Positions 34,101 to 42,583 are shown, counted from the first letter of the stretch. The stretch is DNA of 64,000 nucleotides from Paenibacillus silviterrae (GCF_030167925.1 NZ_JASKUT010000002.1:1922001-1986000); one strand, 5' to 3'. Program-made: numbers and translations. Notes: generated from the letters alone by a model not told the origin.

Positions 34101-37100
34101 TCCAATCCCAAATGCTGACGGATAAGAAGATCACGCTGCGCTTTATGGATCCCAATACCCGTAATAAAAAGCTGGTTATTGGCAGTCGTGAGCATGCCGG
34201 TTATGAGCCTAAGCTCGTTGTGAACCCTTCGGCCAACGCGGATTTGCGCTCGCTTTCCGTCAGTCATGGAGCACTCACTCCCGTTTTCGATAAAAGTGTG
34301 AGTGAGTATGAGGTGAAGGTGCCTATGGCGGTCCATGCCGTCTTGATCACGCCGGAGACGGATGAACCGCACGCGACCGTTACCGTCAACGGTACAGCGG
34401 TGGTCAGCGGAGCCGCTTCCACACCTGTTCCGCTCCAGCCTGGGGCGAATACGATTCCGCTGACGGTTACGGCACAGAACGGCAGTACGAAATCTTATAC
34501 CTTGCATATCACCCGGCTGCAGGAGCAGAGATTCACTGTAACGGAGGATACGTATGTTTACGAGAATGCTGCTTCGCAAGCGTACGGGAATCTTCCTGTG
34601 CTGGAAGTGGCGGACATTCCCAGGCCAAGCGGCGGCGGGGATAAGCTGGCTTACATGAAGTTCGATCTGACGCCTATGACAGAGGATGTCTTCTCGGCGC
34701 GAATGCATTTCTATGTGAAAGAGGCGCTCTCAAGCGGGGTTGGGTTGGCTGTCCATGGCTTTGCCGACGATAGCTGGCAGGAATCGTCCTTGAGCTGGAG
34801 CAGCCGGCCGTTGGCAGCGGCAGAGCCGCTTGGCAGCGTGAGCGTGGCCGCTCCCGGCTGGTACAGCCTGGATATTACCGATTTTGTGCGGAGCCAGATG
34901 GCAGCGGATCGGACGGTCACGCTGCGGTTATCGGATCCGCTGACGCGCAACGCCCCTGTGCACATCAGCAGCCGTGAGGGCGGGGGAGATTATGCCCCTT
35001 ATATGCTGCTGAATTCGAACGACACGGCGGAGCTTGCCGCCTTATCGATCAGCCACGGGACGCTGTCCCCGTCGTTCCGAAGGGACGTCGTGACCTACTC
35101 GGCGACCGTAGCCGATAGTGTTTATGCCGTGTCGGTAACAGCGGTGCCGCTTGATCCCGGGGCTCAGGTCATGGTGAACGGAACGAATGTGGCCGGAGGT
35201 CAGCCGTCGGCTCCAATTCCTTTGCAGGGAGGAGACAACAGTGTGAGCGTTCAAGTCACGGCGCGAAACGGCGACAGCAAAACCTACAACGTTAGAGTCC
35301 ATCGCTTGCTGCCGGGCAATACCGGCTTGCACTCCTTGTCCCTCTTGGAGGCGCCTTTATCACCGGCATTTGAGACGAACCGAACCGGCTACGAGGCAAC
35401 GGTAACCAACCAGGTGTACGCCGTACATGTGCTGGCTGTACCGGAGGATCCTCTGGCGACCGTGACGGTGAACGGCTTAACTGCCGGAAGTTCAGCGGCA
35501 CACGCGCTTCCGCTGCAGGTAGGCTTGAACGAAATCACGATGATCGTCACGTCTCAGAACGGCAGCACCAGAGCCTATACGATTGCCGTTACGCGTCTTG
35601 CGTCTGCAGAAGCGGGCTTAAGCTCACTCACGCTCAGCCACGGTTCGTTGACACCTATCTTCCAGAGGGATGTCTTATCGTACGAAGCCAGCGTGATGAA
35701 CAGCGTTTATGCTGTTACCGTTCATCCGGTCGCAATAGATCCTTCGGCTAAGGTAGAAGTGAACGGCGCGGCTTTAGTCGCAGGTGAGACGTCAGGCGCG
35801 ATCCCGCTTCATGTAGGACCGAACGGGATCCGCATCCAGGTCACGGCTCCTGATGGCGTCACGGTTCGGACTTATGAAGTGAAGATCTTTCGTCAAGCGC
35901 CTGCCGTTCATGAGAGTCCGGGCAATTCCGATTCCGAAGGAGGTCATGGTGCAGCTGGTCCCGTTTCCGGCGGCAGACCGGTTGGACCGTCCGGCTTGCC
36001 TGTCGTTCGGACCCCATCATCGGACGGAAGCATGGTCGATGCTTACGTACTGGATCAGGCTGCCGCCTCGCAGGTATTGTCCGCCGCGGGCTCCACTGCT
36101 TCCCCTTTGGCGAAGCTGCGGCTGGATACCGATGCATCGGGGCATGCCGATGCCTACGAGCTGACGCTGAAGCCAGGCTTCGTCAGTGAGCTGGTAAAGA
36201 AAGAGGCGACACTTGAGATTGCCGTCAGCCGTGTAACGATGCAGCTCTCCACAGATACCCTCCGCGGATTGGAGAAGCAGGAGGGGGATGTGTTCATCCG
36301 GATCAAGCCATTGAGCGGACTTACGGAAGGAAAGGAAGCCGCTCGGAGAGCTCTGGATGCGACCGCCCTTCCACAGGGAGCCTCAGGACGTGCTGAGATC
36401 GCAGGGGGGCCGATGATTATTGAAAGCAATATCACCGGTGCCAAGACGAAGCTGAGCTTCCCCTTGTCAAAGAGCAGCCCGAAGCATACGTTTGCCGTCT
36501 ATATTGAGCATAGTGACGGGGAGAAAGTGCTGAAGCACGGGAAGATCCTCCTGGGTGAAAGCGGAGCTCCCGATCGGCTTGAAATTGAAATTGACAAATT
36601 CAGTACGTTTACCGTGCTGCGCTTACCGGCTGAAGGCGCTAAGGACCCAAGCTTAGCACCTTACGTGCAAGGCTATGACGACGGCACCTTCCGGCCGGAG
36701 CAGCACCTGACCCGGGCTGAGCTAGCTTCCTTGCTGTACGGCTTACTGCAGGACAAAGCGGCAAGCGAAGCGGGGAAAGCTCACAGTTCACTTGTGAGCC
36801 CGTATGCGGATGTGGATTCCGATGCTTGGGCACATACAGCGATTCTGCAACTTACAGAACGAAACATATTTGAGGGCTGCGCTCCGGATCGCTTTTGTCC
36901 TGAGACTAAGGTGACCCGCGCGGAGCTTGCCGTCATTGCCGCACGTTGGAGCGGGGTTGAACCGGAAGACCGCAAACCGGAGTTCGCCGATGCATCCGGG
37001 CACTGGGCCGCAAGGTGGATTGCTGCCGGTGTGGAGCAAGCCTGGTTTGAGGGATATCCGAGCAGCCTGTTCCTGCCTGACCGGGAAGTTACCCGCGCCG

Positions 37101-37234
37101 AGGCGGTGACCGCCTTGAACCGGATATTGAAACGTCAACCGGCTGAAGGAGCTCTGCAGCCGACATGGAAGGATGTGCCGCAAGGGCATTGGGCATTCGG
37201 TCACATTGAAGCGGCATCAAGAGGGACTCGCTAA
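31187..37234 (+). CDS. Giant S-layer-anchored protein: TIM-barrel-like region, CBM96/DNRLRE modules, cadherin-like repeats, SLH
   Basis: Surface protein of about 2015 residues. In order: signal peptide (about 1-32); two Ig-like domains (about 37-220); a TIM-barrel-like region (about 235-545) with FDGVNVDIEPY (D357, D362, E364) as in the GH18 D-x-x-D-x-D-x-E motif; FN3-like (about 550-640); another beta domain (about 650-750); cadherin-like beta-sandwich repeat 1 (about 755-845); DNRLRE/CBM96-like module 1 (about 850-1010, ...MNWNNRI); cadherin-like repeat 2; module 2 (about 1110-1280, LSWSSRP); cadherin-like repeats 3-5 (about 1280-1570); a linker; an alpha/beta region (about 1600-1815); SLH motifs to the end, the last one short (ending HIEAASRGTR). 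The start is TTG 31187, ten bases behind AAGGGG; GTG 31178 is too close. SLH domains bind pyruvylated wall polymers. The hydrolase role is inferred from the motif and the locus; the substrate is unproven. Confidence 0.9.
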   Translation: MYWPIRRSYPAWLLGVLLLVILNSGIASQAHAELSASVTIDSPADGAVLNGGITRLSGTYENSYEIKLFINGEKQVDVVMNDPDGNDSGTWHYDLDGSSYNGALQITARGLAIDTRYGVWSPTLQLTVNNPAGSLPSVIIQSPGDGTSVNGIVPVRITAAGNQTIQAVQVRINHGSWLNASWDGTAYVYEWDTAGLGDRTMSIEAKATDTAGRTGFSSTTYAKAGLGTNEPVTLPMQDRAMWIWESETYKLLLNPNSRLVLDALAKDTDTFNSDPITTLYLAVGPYGGMDILEDDPGKLRDFVAWAHQQGYQVHACIAGGTSPPYMGAYAAYHDKAIREIERIINYNLFAAEQERFDGVNVDIEPYISQDFKTQYPSLQVQYLDGLKKMIDRIRVAGISLPFGPAIPKWYDSSPTAESITWNGSTKWLSEHIQDISDYISIMDYRDSADGTAGIIAGAQGEIDYARAIGKPRSVVIGVETKDIANSGDPETITFNEEGRTFMEAELDKVYAAFRADASFGGIAMHHYDDIRKFPSYWGEGGVFWQPPADTEPPGPVSQPPTAAALDFQQVRISFGMAMDNYEVDRYVVYRGTTSGFTPGAGNVAGLARSLSFVDTGLLPNTTYYYKVAAMDMKGNIGPVSAAASATTGSTALKPMILTGMKVSQGSGNASVRMQAIDKQTGQPIAGAQVEGRFHYAGGTYHGAVTDASGWVTFGSESIPAGHQVGFEPRRVNANGYYWAQAYDQPHMTALYPRVGLNGLTVSVGTLQPAFSNRQTSYTLQVPSQATSLQLTPTASTAESLITVNGAVVSSGGSSPAISLQEGETTVSILVAGRKGETDVYTVKVVRSTQVDNVFAPAADTYVYQNDPTANYGSATMLEVIDIPSTLGGGDRMAYMKFDLTAFTEPVQSAKLSFYVHEASTLPTDVSIYSMEGDNWEEGSMNWNNRINSSPVKLGQVTFAAPGWYSFDVTAFVQSQMLTDKKITLRFMDPNTRNKKLVIGSREHAGYEPKLVVNPSANADLRSLSVSHGALTPVFDKSVSEYEVKVPMAVHAVLITPETDEPHATVTVNGTAVVSGAASTPVPLQPGANTIPLTVTAQNGSTKSYTLHITRLQEQRFTVTEDTYVYENAASQAYGNLPVLEVADIPRPSGGGDKLAYMKFDLTPMTEDVFSARMHFYVKEALSSGVGLAVHGFADDSWQESSLSWSSRPLAAAEPLGSVSVAAPGWYSLDITDFVRSQMAADRTVTLRLSDPLTRNAPVHISSREGGGDYAPYMLLNSNDTAELAALSISHGTLSPSFRRDVVTYSATVADSVYAVSVTAVPLDPGAQVMVNGTNVAGGQPSAPIPLQGGDNSVSVQVTARNGDSKTYNVRVHRLLPGNTGLHSLSLLEAPLSPAFETNRTGYEATVTNQVYAVHVLAVPEDPLATVTVNGLTAGSSAAHALPLQVGLNEITMIVTSQNGSTRAYTIAVTRLASAEAGLSSLTLSHGSLTPIFQRDVLSYEASVMNSVYAVTVHPVAIDPSAKVEVNGAALVAGETSGAIPLHVGPNGIRIQVTAPDGVTVRTYEVKIFRQAPAVHESPGNSDSEGGHGAAGPVSGGRPVGPSGLPVVRTPSSDGSMVDAYVLDQAAASQVLSAAGSTASPLAKLRLDTDASGHADAYELTLKPGFVSELVKKEATLEIAVSRVTMQLSTDTLRGLEKQEGDVFIRIKPLSGLTEGKEAARRALDATALPQGASGRAEIAGGPMIIESNITGAKTKLSFPLSKSSPKHTFAVYIEHSDGEKVLKHGKILLGESGAPDRLEIEIDKFSTFTVLRLPAEGAKDPSLAPYVQGYDDGTFRPEQHLTRAELASLLYGLLQDKAASEAGKAHSSLVSPYADVDSDAWAHTAILQLTERNIFEGCAPDRFCPETKVTRAELAVIAARWSGVEPEDRKPEFADASGHWAARWIAAGVEQAWFEGYPSSLFLPDREVTRAEAVTALNRILKRQPAEGALQPTWKDVPQGHWAFGHIEAASRGTR

Positions 37235-37263
37235 AATCCAATAACCAAAAGGAGAGATCTACC

Positions 37264-38763
37264 GTGAATAGGTTTCTTGTATGGATGGGTGTGCTGCTGG
37301 TCATCATGTTCCCCGGTTCCGCGCATGCTCAAACGAGCTGGTGGGGGGATAGCCGGGATGCGGCTGCCGATGCCCGCTCCGTTTGGGTGTATTATTCCAA
37401 TGAATATGATTGGAATTATAATTCCGATACCAAGGTTATTAATGTTGTTAAGGATATGAACAGCAAAAATATCGATATTATCATTGCGTCTATGACGTAT
37501 GCGGACATCGCCAACTTGTCGAACCCCGCGGCAGAACGGACAAAGCGGCTTCAGCTTATGATCAACGAGGCCGCGTCGCGCGGCATGAAGGTTTATGCGG
37601 GGCATTGGGAGGAGCAATTCACGGGCTCCTCCGATCAAATGAGCAAATACACGCGAGTCGATCACATCATCAGCTTCAATAGCGGCAATGCCGCTACCGA
37701 TGCGGACATCGTCGGAGTGGTTACCGATTATGAAATGCACGGGTCCAATCGAAGTATGGCTAACTATGACAATTGGCGCTTGTTTCATCACAATCTGAAA
37801 AGCCGGATCGGCATGAACAGCTTGAAGGTATTGCCGGTCACCAACGACCCGGATGTTTGGATTTCCGGCTGTACCGATTGCACGAGCAGCTGGAAGTCTG
37901 CTAACGGCATTACCGGCAGCAATCCGTTCACCGGCGATGTAGCCTACTTCTCTTCGTATAACGGTACCGTGTTTGCAGACAGCCTGATCGGAATGTACTA
38001 CTATGCAGCGCCATCGACCATTCAAGCCAAGGCACACGATGATATTGTCGAAGCGCAAAATCTGGCCACGTCCATCGTAGTCGGCTTTAGCGTAGGGCCT
38101 AATGGAGTAGACCCCTCCTTAGTAACCGAGGGAGAAGTCATTCAGGCGGTTCGTCTGATTGAATCGGAACGAGCCGCCTATCCGCTCGGCGTTCTCGGCA
38201 CGATGTGCTGGCGCTGGGACAAACCGGACGATACGGATCAGGAATACCGGGACATCATGGGGGCGCAGTTTCCGGCCATCGAGGATGCACATGTGCGGGG
38301 AGGAACCAGCTCCGGCGACAATTACGGCGCTTCCGCACTGCTGGAAGTGAAGGATGCCCCTGGCGGAACCGATTATGACCGGCTGAGCTATTGGAAGTTC
38401 GACTTGTCGGAGTATACGGGATCCTCCGTGCAATCGGCGGTGCTTTCCTTCTACTTGAACACCGGGGTGAATGACGCATCGGTGCCTTCTGTTCCCGTAA
38501 CGTGGCAGGGGTTAACGGTTGATTCTTGGCAGGAGAGTACCGTTACTTGGAACAACCGCCCCGGCACGTCAGGGGCCTCTGTCCTAGGAACAGTATCGCT
38601 GACGAATGCCGGCTGGTATAGCATCGACATCACAAGCTATGTCAATAGTCAAATGGCCGATAAAGTCCTTACCTTAAGATTATCCGACGATACGAGCAAG
38701 GATCGCTTGGTCAAAATCAACAGTAAAGAAAACACGAACGGCGCTTATCTTACCATACATTAG
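37264..38763 (+). CDS. Secreted two-part protein: putative barrel with D-x-E motif + DNRLRE/CBM96-like module
   Basis: Exported protein of 499 residues with a signal peptide (1-22, AHA-QTS). The N-terminal ~330 residues alternate strands and helices like a TIM barrel (SVWVYYSNEYDW, IIIASMTYADIA, GMKVYAGHWEEQF) and include DIVGVVTDYEMHG, with D155 and E157 in the place where GH18-like enzymes have their catalytic acids. The C-terminal ~150 residues are a DNRLRE/CBM96-like module (VTWNNRPGTSG, GWYSIDITSYVNSQ) close to those of the giant neighbour. I know no named family for the barrel part. It follows the giant gene by 29 bases, starting at GTG behind AAGGAG. A role in cutting the same polymer is inferred. 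Confidence 0.85.
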   Translation: MNRFLVWMGVLLVIMFPGSAHAQTSWWGDSRDAAADARSVWVYYSNEYDWNYNSDTKVINVVKDMNSKNIDIIIASMTYADIANLSNPAAERTKRLQLMINEAASRGMKVYAGHWEEQFTGSSDQMSKYTRVDHIISFNSGNAATDADIVGVVTDYEMHGSNRSMANYDNWRLFHHNLKSRIGMNSLKVLPVTNDPDVWISGCTDCTSSWKSANGITGSNPFTGDVAYFSSYNGTVFADSLIGMYYYAAPSTIQAKAHDDIVEAQNLATSIVVGFSVGPNGVDPSLVTEGEVIQAVRLIESERAAYPLGVLGTMCWRWDKPDDTDQEYRDIMGAQFPAIEDAHVRGGTSSGDNYGASALLEVKDAPGGTDYDRLSYWKFDLSEYTGSSVQSAVLSFYLNTGVNDASVPSVPVTWQGLTVDSWQESTVTWNNRPGTSGASVLGTVSLTNAGWYSIDITSYVNSQMADKVLTLRLSDDTSKDRLVKINSKENTNGAYLTIH

Positions 38764-38801
38764 CCTTAGACCGGCGCTATTAGGAGAGGAGCATCATCAC
38801 G

Positions 38802-40613
38802 ATGATACAAACCATACCGCAAATCAAGCAGATTCATTACGAGGAGGAGGGAAGTTTTGGGCTGCAGGAGGCCTTTCAAATCGCTCTGCAAATGGGCACG
38901 CCCGATGAGAGAGTTCCAGGCCTGCTCCGACGTTTGTTCCCTCAACAGCAGCTTTCCTTCCTTGAGAGTGCAGACACCGGCGTCCATGTATGTCGAATCG
39001 GATGGGAAGGGGAGGCCTTGACCTCTCCTCCCGAGCTTGCTCAAGTTCCTCATAGGCAAGGGTACGTGCTCTGCTTGGAGTCCTCGGCAGCGACGATTGC
39101 CGCCCATGCGCCGGAGGGAGTATTCTGGGGCTTGCAAACCTTGAGACAATTGCTGGAAAGTGGAGATACCATCCCCGCGGCGACGCTGATCGATTACCCC
39201 GATGTGGACCTGCGCTGCATGAACTTTGATCTTCGGCAAACGTATTCCCGCCCGGAGAAGCTGGTGGAGTATATCGAGGAATTCGCCAAATATAAAATCA
39301 ACGGCTTACTGATCGAGTATGAGGATAAATTCCCTTTCGAGCGCTACAAGCACCTTCGCCACTCCAGCCATTGCCTTAGCAAAGAGCAATTGGAGCATAT
39401 CCTGGAGGCGGCTGCGAGCCATTACATCGAGATCATTCCTCTGCAGCAATCGTTCGGTCACTTGGAGTATGTACTGCGTCAGGAGGCTTATCGGCCTCTG
39501 AGAGAAACGGAAACATCGACCGGAGAGCTTTGCCCTTCCCGTCCGGAGGCTTATGAGCTCGTAACGGGACTCCTGGATGAAATGATGACAATGCATCCCG
39601 GTTCCAGGTTCGTTCATCTGGGCTGTGACGAGGTCTACAGTCTGTGTGAATGTGAGACCTGCCGTCAGTCATTTGAAGGCTCGAGAGACCGGGCGTTTAT
39701 TTCCTTTGTCAATCAGCTGATCGACTTCGTGGCAAGCCGAGGTAAAACTCCTATCCTATGGCACGATATGCTCGACAAATGCTCCGAGGACGATTTAGCG
39801 CTGCTGGATCCGCGGGCTGCCGTGATGATATGGATCTACAACGGGCGCAATATCGATTCCGAAGTGTCCGGCTTGACCGAGAAATTCCGCAAACGGGGCA
39901 TTCATGTCATGGGGGCGCCGGCTGTCCGATGCTTCGACAATCAGGAGCATCAAAATTATCCCGTCATCCACAACAGGATCGATAACCTTGTGCAATGGGC
40001 GGAAACCTCCGGGAAGCTCGGGCTCGACTGTATGGTGGCAACGAACTGGACCGCCGCCTTCAGCTTGGGAACTCCCTACGGCGTGTTTGAAACGACCTGG
40101 TTTCCCATGCTGTTTTTTGCCGATTTGCAGTGGAACCGGAAGGCGGATAGCGCAGGCTTCATCGATCGCTTCCTGAAGCTGTTCCATGGGGTAGATCCCG
40201 CTTATGCACGCAATAAGCTGGGCAACTACATCCATGAGGATTATTATATGGTGATCCGTTCTTTATTGGATACTGTGCGGAAGCAGCGCGAGGTGGCGGA
40301 GCTGATCAGCGTGATGATCGATTATGAATATGCAACGGATAAATCGCGGGCCATTCACAAGTATGTGTACCGGTGGGAGCTGTTCCCCGGGGATGCGGCC
40401 GAGTGGCAGTCGCTATTGAACAACTACCGCAGAAACCGGGCAGGCCGGGAGAAGGCGCGGCCGCGGATGAAGGAACTCCTCACCTTCTTCCAGCCTGAGG
40501 AGATGGCGGATCACTATGTGCTGTCCAGATTCTATCTGCATGACGAATGGGAGAAGGGGAAATACAGAGAGCTTGGCTTAAGTATGGAGGATTCGCCTGT
40601 GCTCAAGCCATAA
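38802..40613 (+). CDS. Cytoplasmic GH20-type beta-N-acetylhexosaminidase
   Basis: Family 20 glycosidase of 603 residues. It has an N-terminal GH20b-like domain (about 1-130), then the TIM barrel with CMNFDLRQTYSRPEKLVEYI and the catalytic Asp-Glu pair D276-E277 in HLGCDEVYSLC. GH20 enzymes release terminal GlcNAc or GalNAc by substrate-assisted catalysis using the 2-acetamido group. There is no signal peptide, so it would act on imported oligosaccharides. It is the last gene of the transporter operon, 38 bases after the secreted protein, with AGGAGAGGAG before the ATG. The C-terminal ~180 residues are helical and are common in this subgroup. A terminator follows. Confidence 0.93.
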   Translation: MIQTIPQIKQIHYEEEGSFGLQEAFQIALQMGTPDERVPGLLRRLFPQQQLSFLESADTGVHVCRIGWEGEALTSPPELAQVPHRQGYVLCLESSAATIAAHAPEGVFWGLQTLRQLLESGDTIPAATLIDYPDVDLRCMNFDLRQTYSRPEKLVEYIEEFAKYKINGLLIEYEDKFPFERYKHLRHSSHCLSKEQLEHILEAAASHYIEIIPLQQSFGHLEYVLRQEAYRPLRETETSTGELCPSRPEAYELVTGLLDEMMTMHPGSRFVHLGCDEVYSLCECETCRQSFEGSRDRAFISFVNQLIDFVASRGKTPILWHDMLDKCSEDDLALLDPRAAVMIWIYNGRNIDSEVSGLTEKFRKRGIHVMGAPAVRCFDNQEHQNYPVIHNRIDNLVQWAETSGKLGLDCMVATNWTAAFSLGTPYGVFETTWFPMLFFADLQWNRKADSAGFIDRFLKLFHGVDPAYARNKLGNYIHEDYYMVIRSLLDTVRKQREVAELISVMIDYEYATDKSRAIHKYVYRWELFPGDAAEWQSLLNNYRRNRAGREKARPRMKELLTFFQPEEMADHYVLSRFYLHDEWEKGKYRELGLSMEDSPVLKP

Positions 40614-40619
40614 ATTCCG

Positions 40620-40665
40620 GGTCTGTCTCTATTGGATTCATTCATTGGAGACAGGCCTCTTCTTT
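40620..40665 (+). terminator. Terminator of the glycan operon
   Basis: GGTCTGTCTC (40620-40629) pairs with GAGACAGGCC (40648-40657), with one G-U-type position, followed by TCTTCTTT. Confidence 0.8.
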
Positions 40666-40671
40666 ACCTGC

Positions 40672-40701
40672 TTGATACAATACGATATATCGTAATAATA
40701 T
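40672..40701 (+). promoter_or_regulatory. Putative promoter of the PadR gene
   Basis: TTGATA (40672-40677), 18-bp spacer, TAATAT (40696-40701). The first operator palindrome lies in the spacer and the second right behind the -10. Confidence 0.6.
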
Positions 40702-40714
40702 AACGATATATCGT
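40682..40714 (+). promoter_or_regulatory. Double palindromic operator of the PadR gene
   Basis: ACGATATATCGT occurs twice, at 40682-40693 and 40703-40714, each a perfect 12-bp palindrome, 21 bp apart (two helical turns), so two dimers could bind the same DNA face. The position over the promoter predicts autorepression. Confidence 0.8.
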
Positions 40715-40734
40715 ATTGAGGAGTGATGTTGTTT

Positions 40735-41421
40735 ATGAGACACGATCATCAACGTTTCCGGCATACCCGTTATACCGAGCGTCAGAGGTTTGACAAAGCG
40801 GGCGGCTACCCGGGGTCGCTGTTGAGGTACCGTCACGGCGGTTCTCGGGGAGGATTCGGCGGACGGGGGGAAGGCAAACGCTTCTTCGAAAGAGGGAAGT
40901 TCAAAATCGCTCTTCTTGAGCTGCTGGCTTCAGAGCCCATGCACGGATATCAATTGATAAAGGCAATGGAAGAGAAAACAGGCGGACTGTATTCTCCGAG
41001 CCCCGGCTCCATTTACCCTAATTTGCAGCTTCTTGAAGATATGCAGCTTATCGGATCCAGCGAAACCGACGGAAAAAGGCTGTACCAAATAACGAACAAG
41101 GGATTAGCTTATTTACGCGAAAGCGGCGAAGTCGACACAGAGCGGCTGGAGGTCCGCTGGGAGCATCATGGACGCCATAAGCCTCGCGGAGACAGGAATG
41201 GGAGGCACCATTTACGCGAGCTCATGAAGGATTGGTCGGACGTCATCCATATGATGGCGAAAGCAGCGGAAGCGGCAAGGAAGCATCCTTCCTCCAAGGA
41301 AGCAGAGCAGTTTCAAGACCTTATGACCGAATTCCAGAGCCGTTTGAACGAAATCATGGTCACGCCACCCCACGAAGATTCGGATGAATCCGCTACTGGG
41401 AATGACCCGGTCGAGGAATAA
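40735..41421 (+). CDS. PadR-family transcriptional regulator
   Basis: Winged-helix regulator of 228 residues. An unusual Arg/Gly/His-rich N-terminal extension (about 1-55) precedes the PadR core KFKIALLELLASEPMHGYQL, IKAMEEKTGGLYSPSPGSIYP and LYQITNKGLAYL, then a C-terminal helical dimerisation region and an acidic tail. The start could be ATG 40735 (11 bases from GAGGAG) or TTG 40729 (5 bases); I prefer the ATG. PadR members often repress efflux or stress genes. None lies directly downstream, as the next genes are convergent ger genes, so the only target visible here is its own promoter. Confidence 0.9.
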   Translation: MRHDHQRFRHTRYTERQRFDKAGGYPGSLLRYRHGGSRGGFGGRGEGKRFFERGKFKIALLELLASEPMHGYQLIKAMEEKTGGLYSPSPGSIYPNLQLLEDMQLIGSSETDGKRLYQITNKGLAYLRESGEVDTERLEVRWEHHGRHKPRGDRNGRHHLRELMKDWSDVIHMMAKAAEAARKHPSSKEAEQFQDLMTEFQSRLNEIMVTPPHEDSDESATGNDPVEE

Positions 41422-41497
41422 GGGGTGGAGGCTTCTGGTATGAGCTTTGCCAGGTATGTCCTCTGTGCCTGCACGATGCATGTTCCCGTATTTGCTC

Positions 41498-42583
41498 TTA
41501 CTCTATGACTCCGGTTCCTTCTATGGTCACTTGTACCTGAATGTTAAATTCCATATCCGGATATAACCTCTTCCAGTCTTCATACTCCCTCTCACCGTCA
41601 TGGTGCGTTGCCATATAGCGAAGACCGAAGCCGACAGGGTCCAGGCCATGGCTTTTCAGCTTCTCCAGGACCCTTAGGTAACGCTTCCGCACAGCTTCTC
41701 CGGCGGCCTCCTCGAGCTTTTTCCAATCCTGGTCATACAAATTCCCGACGGCTTCCTCGGCAAGACCTTTCATTCTCACATCCATGACGATGGAAGGCCT
41801 GCCTTCCTTAGGTGTATTCAGCTTATACTTGTACTTAAAATTCTGTATGGAGAGCGTAAAGCGGGCTTCATCCACTCGGATCTCAAATCGGCTGTCCTTA
41901 CGGACAAGCTGGTTGAAAATGCGGGTTTCATCGGGACTGAGTACAAGCCTGAGCTTCTCTTTATCGAATAAGGCGACCCGGTTAATTTCGAACAAATTTC
42001 CTTTCTTGCGGATAATGGGAAGGTAAGGGTCCTTCCCCAGCTCCAGCAAACGGTTATAGAAATCGTAATTGAACTCCGGCACAAGATAGGAGGATTCCGT
42101 TCCCTCCTTACCCAAGGCCAGGAACAGGGAGTTCGCAGGAATTCGTTCGGACTTCGGACTGGTCTTAAGTATTTCCTCCGAGCTCGGCTCCGCGATAGCC
42201 AGATAGGCAACCCGCTGAATATCCCGCCGACGGAAGACCCAGTCGATGGTATCCAGAATATCTTTCTGCGCGATGTCATTGCTTATGAGAAACACCTTGG
42301 CGTGCCCGAGATCAAATTCCTTATCAACATCCGATTTCATCATTCGAACCGCTTCCGAGATAGAGTTGGCTTCTCTGCTGACGAGCTGGAAATCCTCGCT
42401 TCCCGGTTCAATTTTCGGCGAAGGGATCGCCAGCTTCAATGTTACCTTATAACGATAATCCTTTCCTTTATCCACGCCGATAGCTACGGCGAAAAAGCGT
42501 TTGTCGATATCTTTAAATCCGCAGCCCGTAAGGGATAACAGAAACAACAGCAGCAGCGAGGCGATCCATCGTTTACTGCGCAT
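41498..42583 (-). CDS. Ger(x)C-family germinant-receptor lipoprotein (operon 1, C subunit)
   Basis: Spore-germination lipoprotein of 361 residues. The signal peptide has lipobox LTGC (Cys about residue 21), followed by three GerBC-like alpha/beta domains. Typical segments are IDKRFFAVAIGVDKGKDY, REANSISEAVRMMKSDVDKE and the C-terminal KKLEEAAGEAVRKRYLRVLE with LKSHGLDPVGFG. It is anchored to the outer face of the inner spore membrane as part of the A-B-C nutrient receptor. The start overlaps the end of the B-subunit gene by 11 bases. Confidence 0.95.
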   Translation of the reverse strand: MRSKRWIASLLLLFLLSLTGCGFKDIDKRFFAVAIGVDKGKDYRYKVTLKLAIPSPKIEPGSEDFQLVSREANSISEAVRMMKSDVDKEFDLGHAKVFLISNDIAQKDILDTIDWVFRRRDIQRVAYLAIAEPSSEEILKTSPKSERIPANSLFLALGKEGTESSYLVPEFNYDFYNRLLELGKDPYLPIIRKKGNLFEINRVALFDKEKLRLVLSPDETRIFNQLVRKDSRFEIRVDEARFTLSIQNFKYKYKLNTPKEGRPSIVMDVRMKGLAEEAVGNLYDQDWKKLEEAAGEAVRKRYLRVLEKLKSHGLDPVGFGLRYMATHHDGEREYEDWKRLYPDMEFNIQVQVTIEGTGVIE

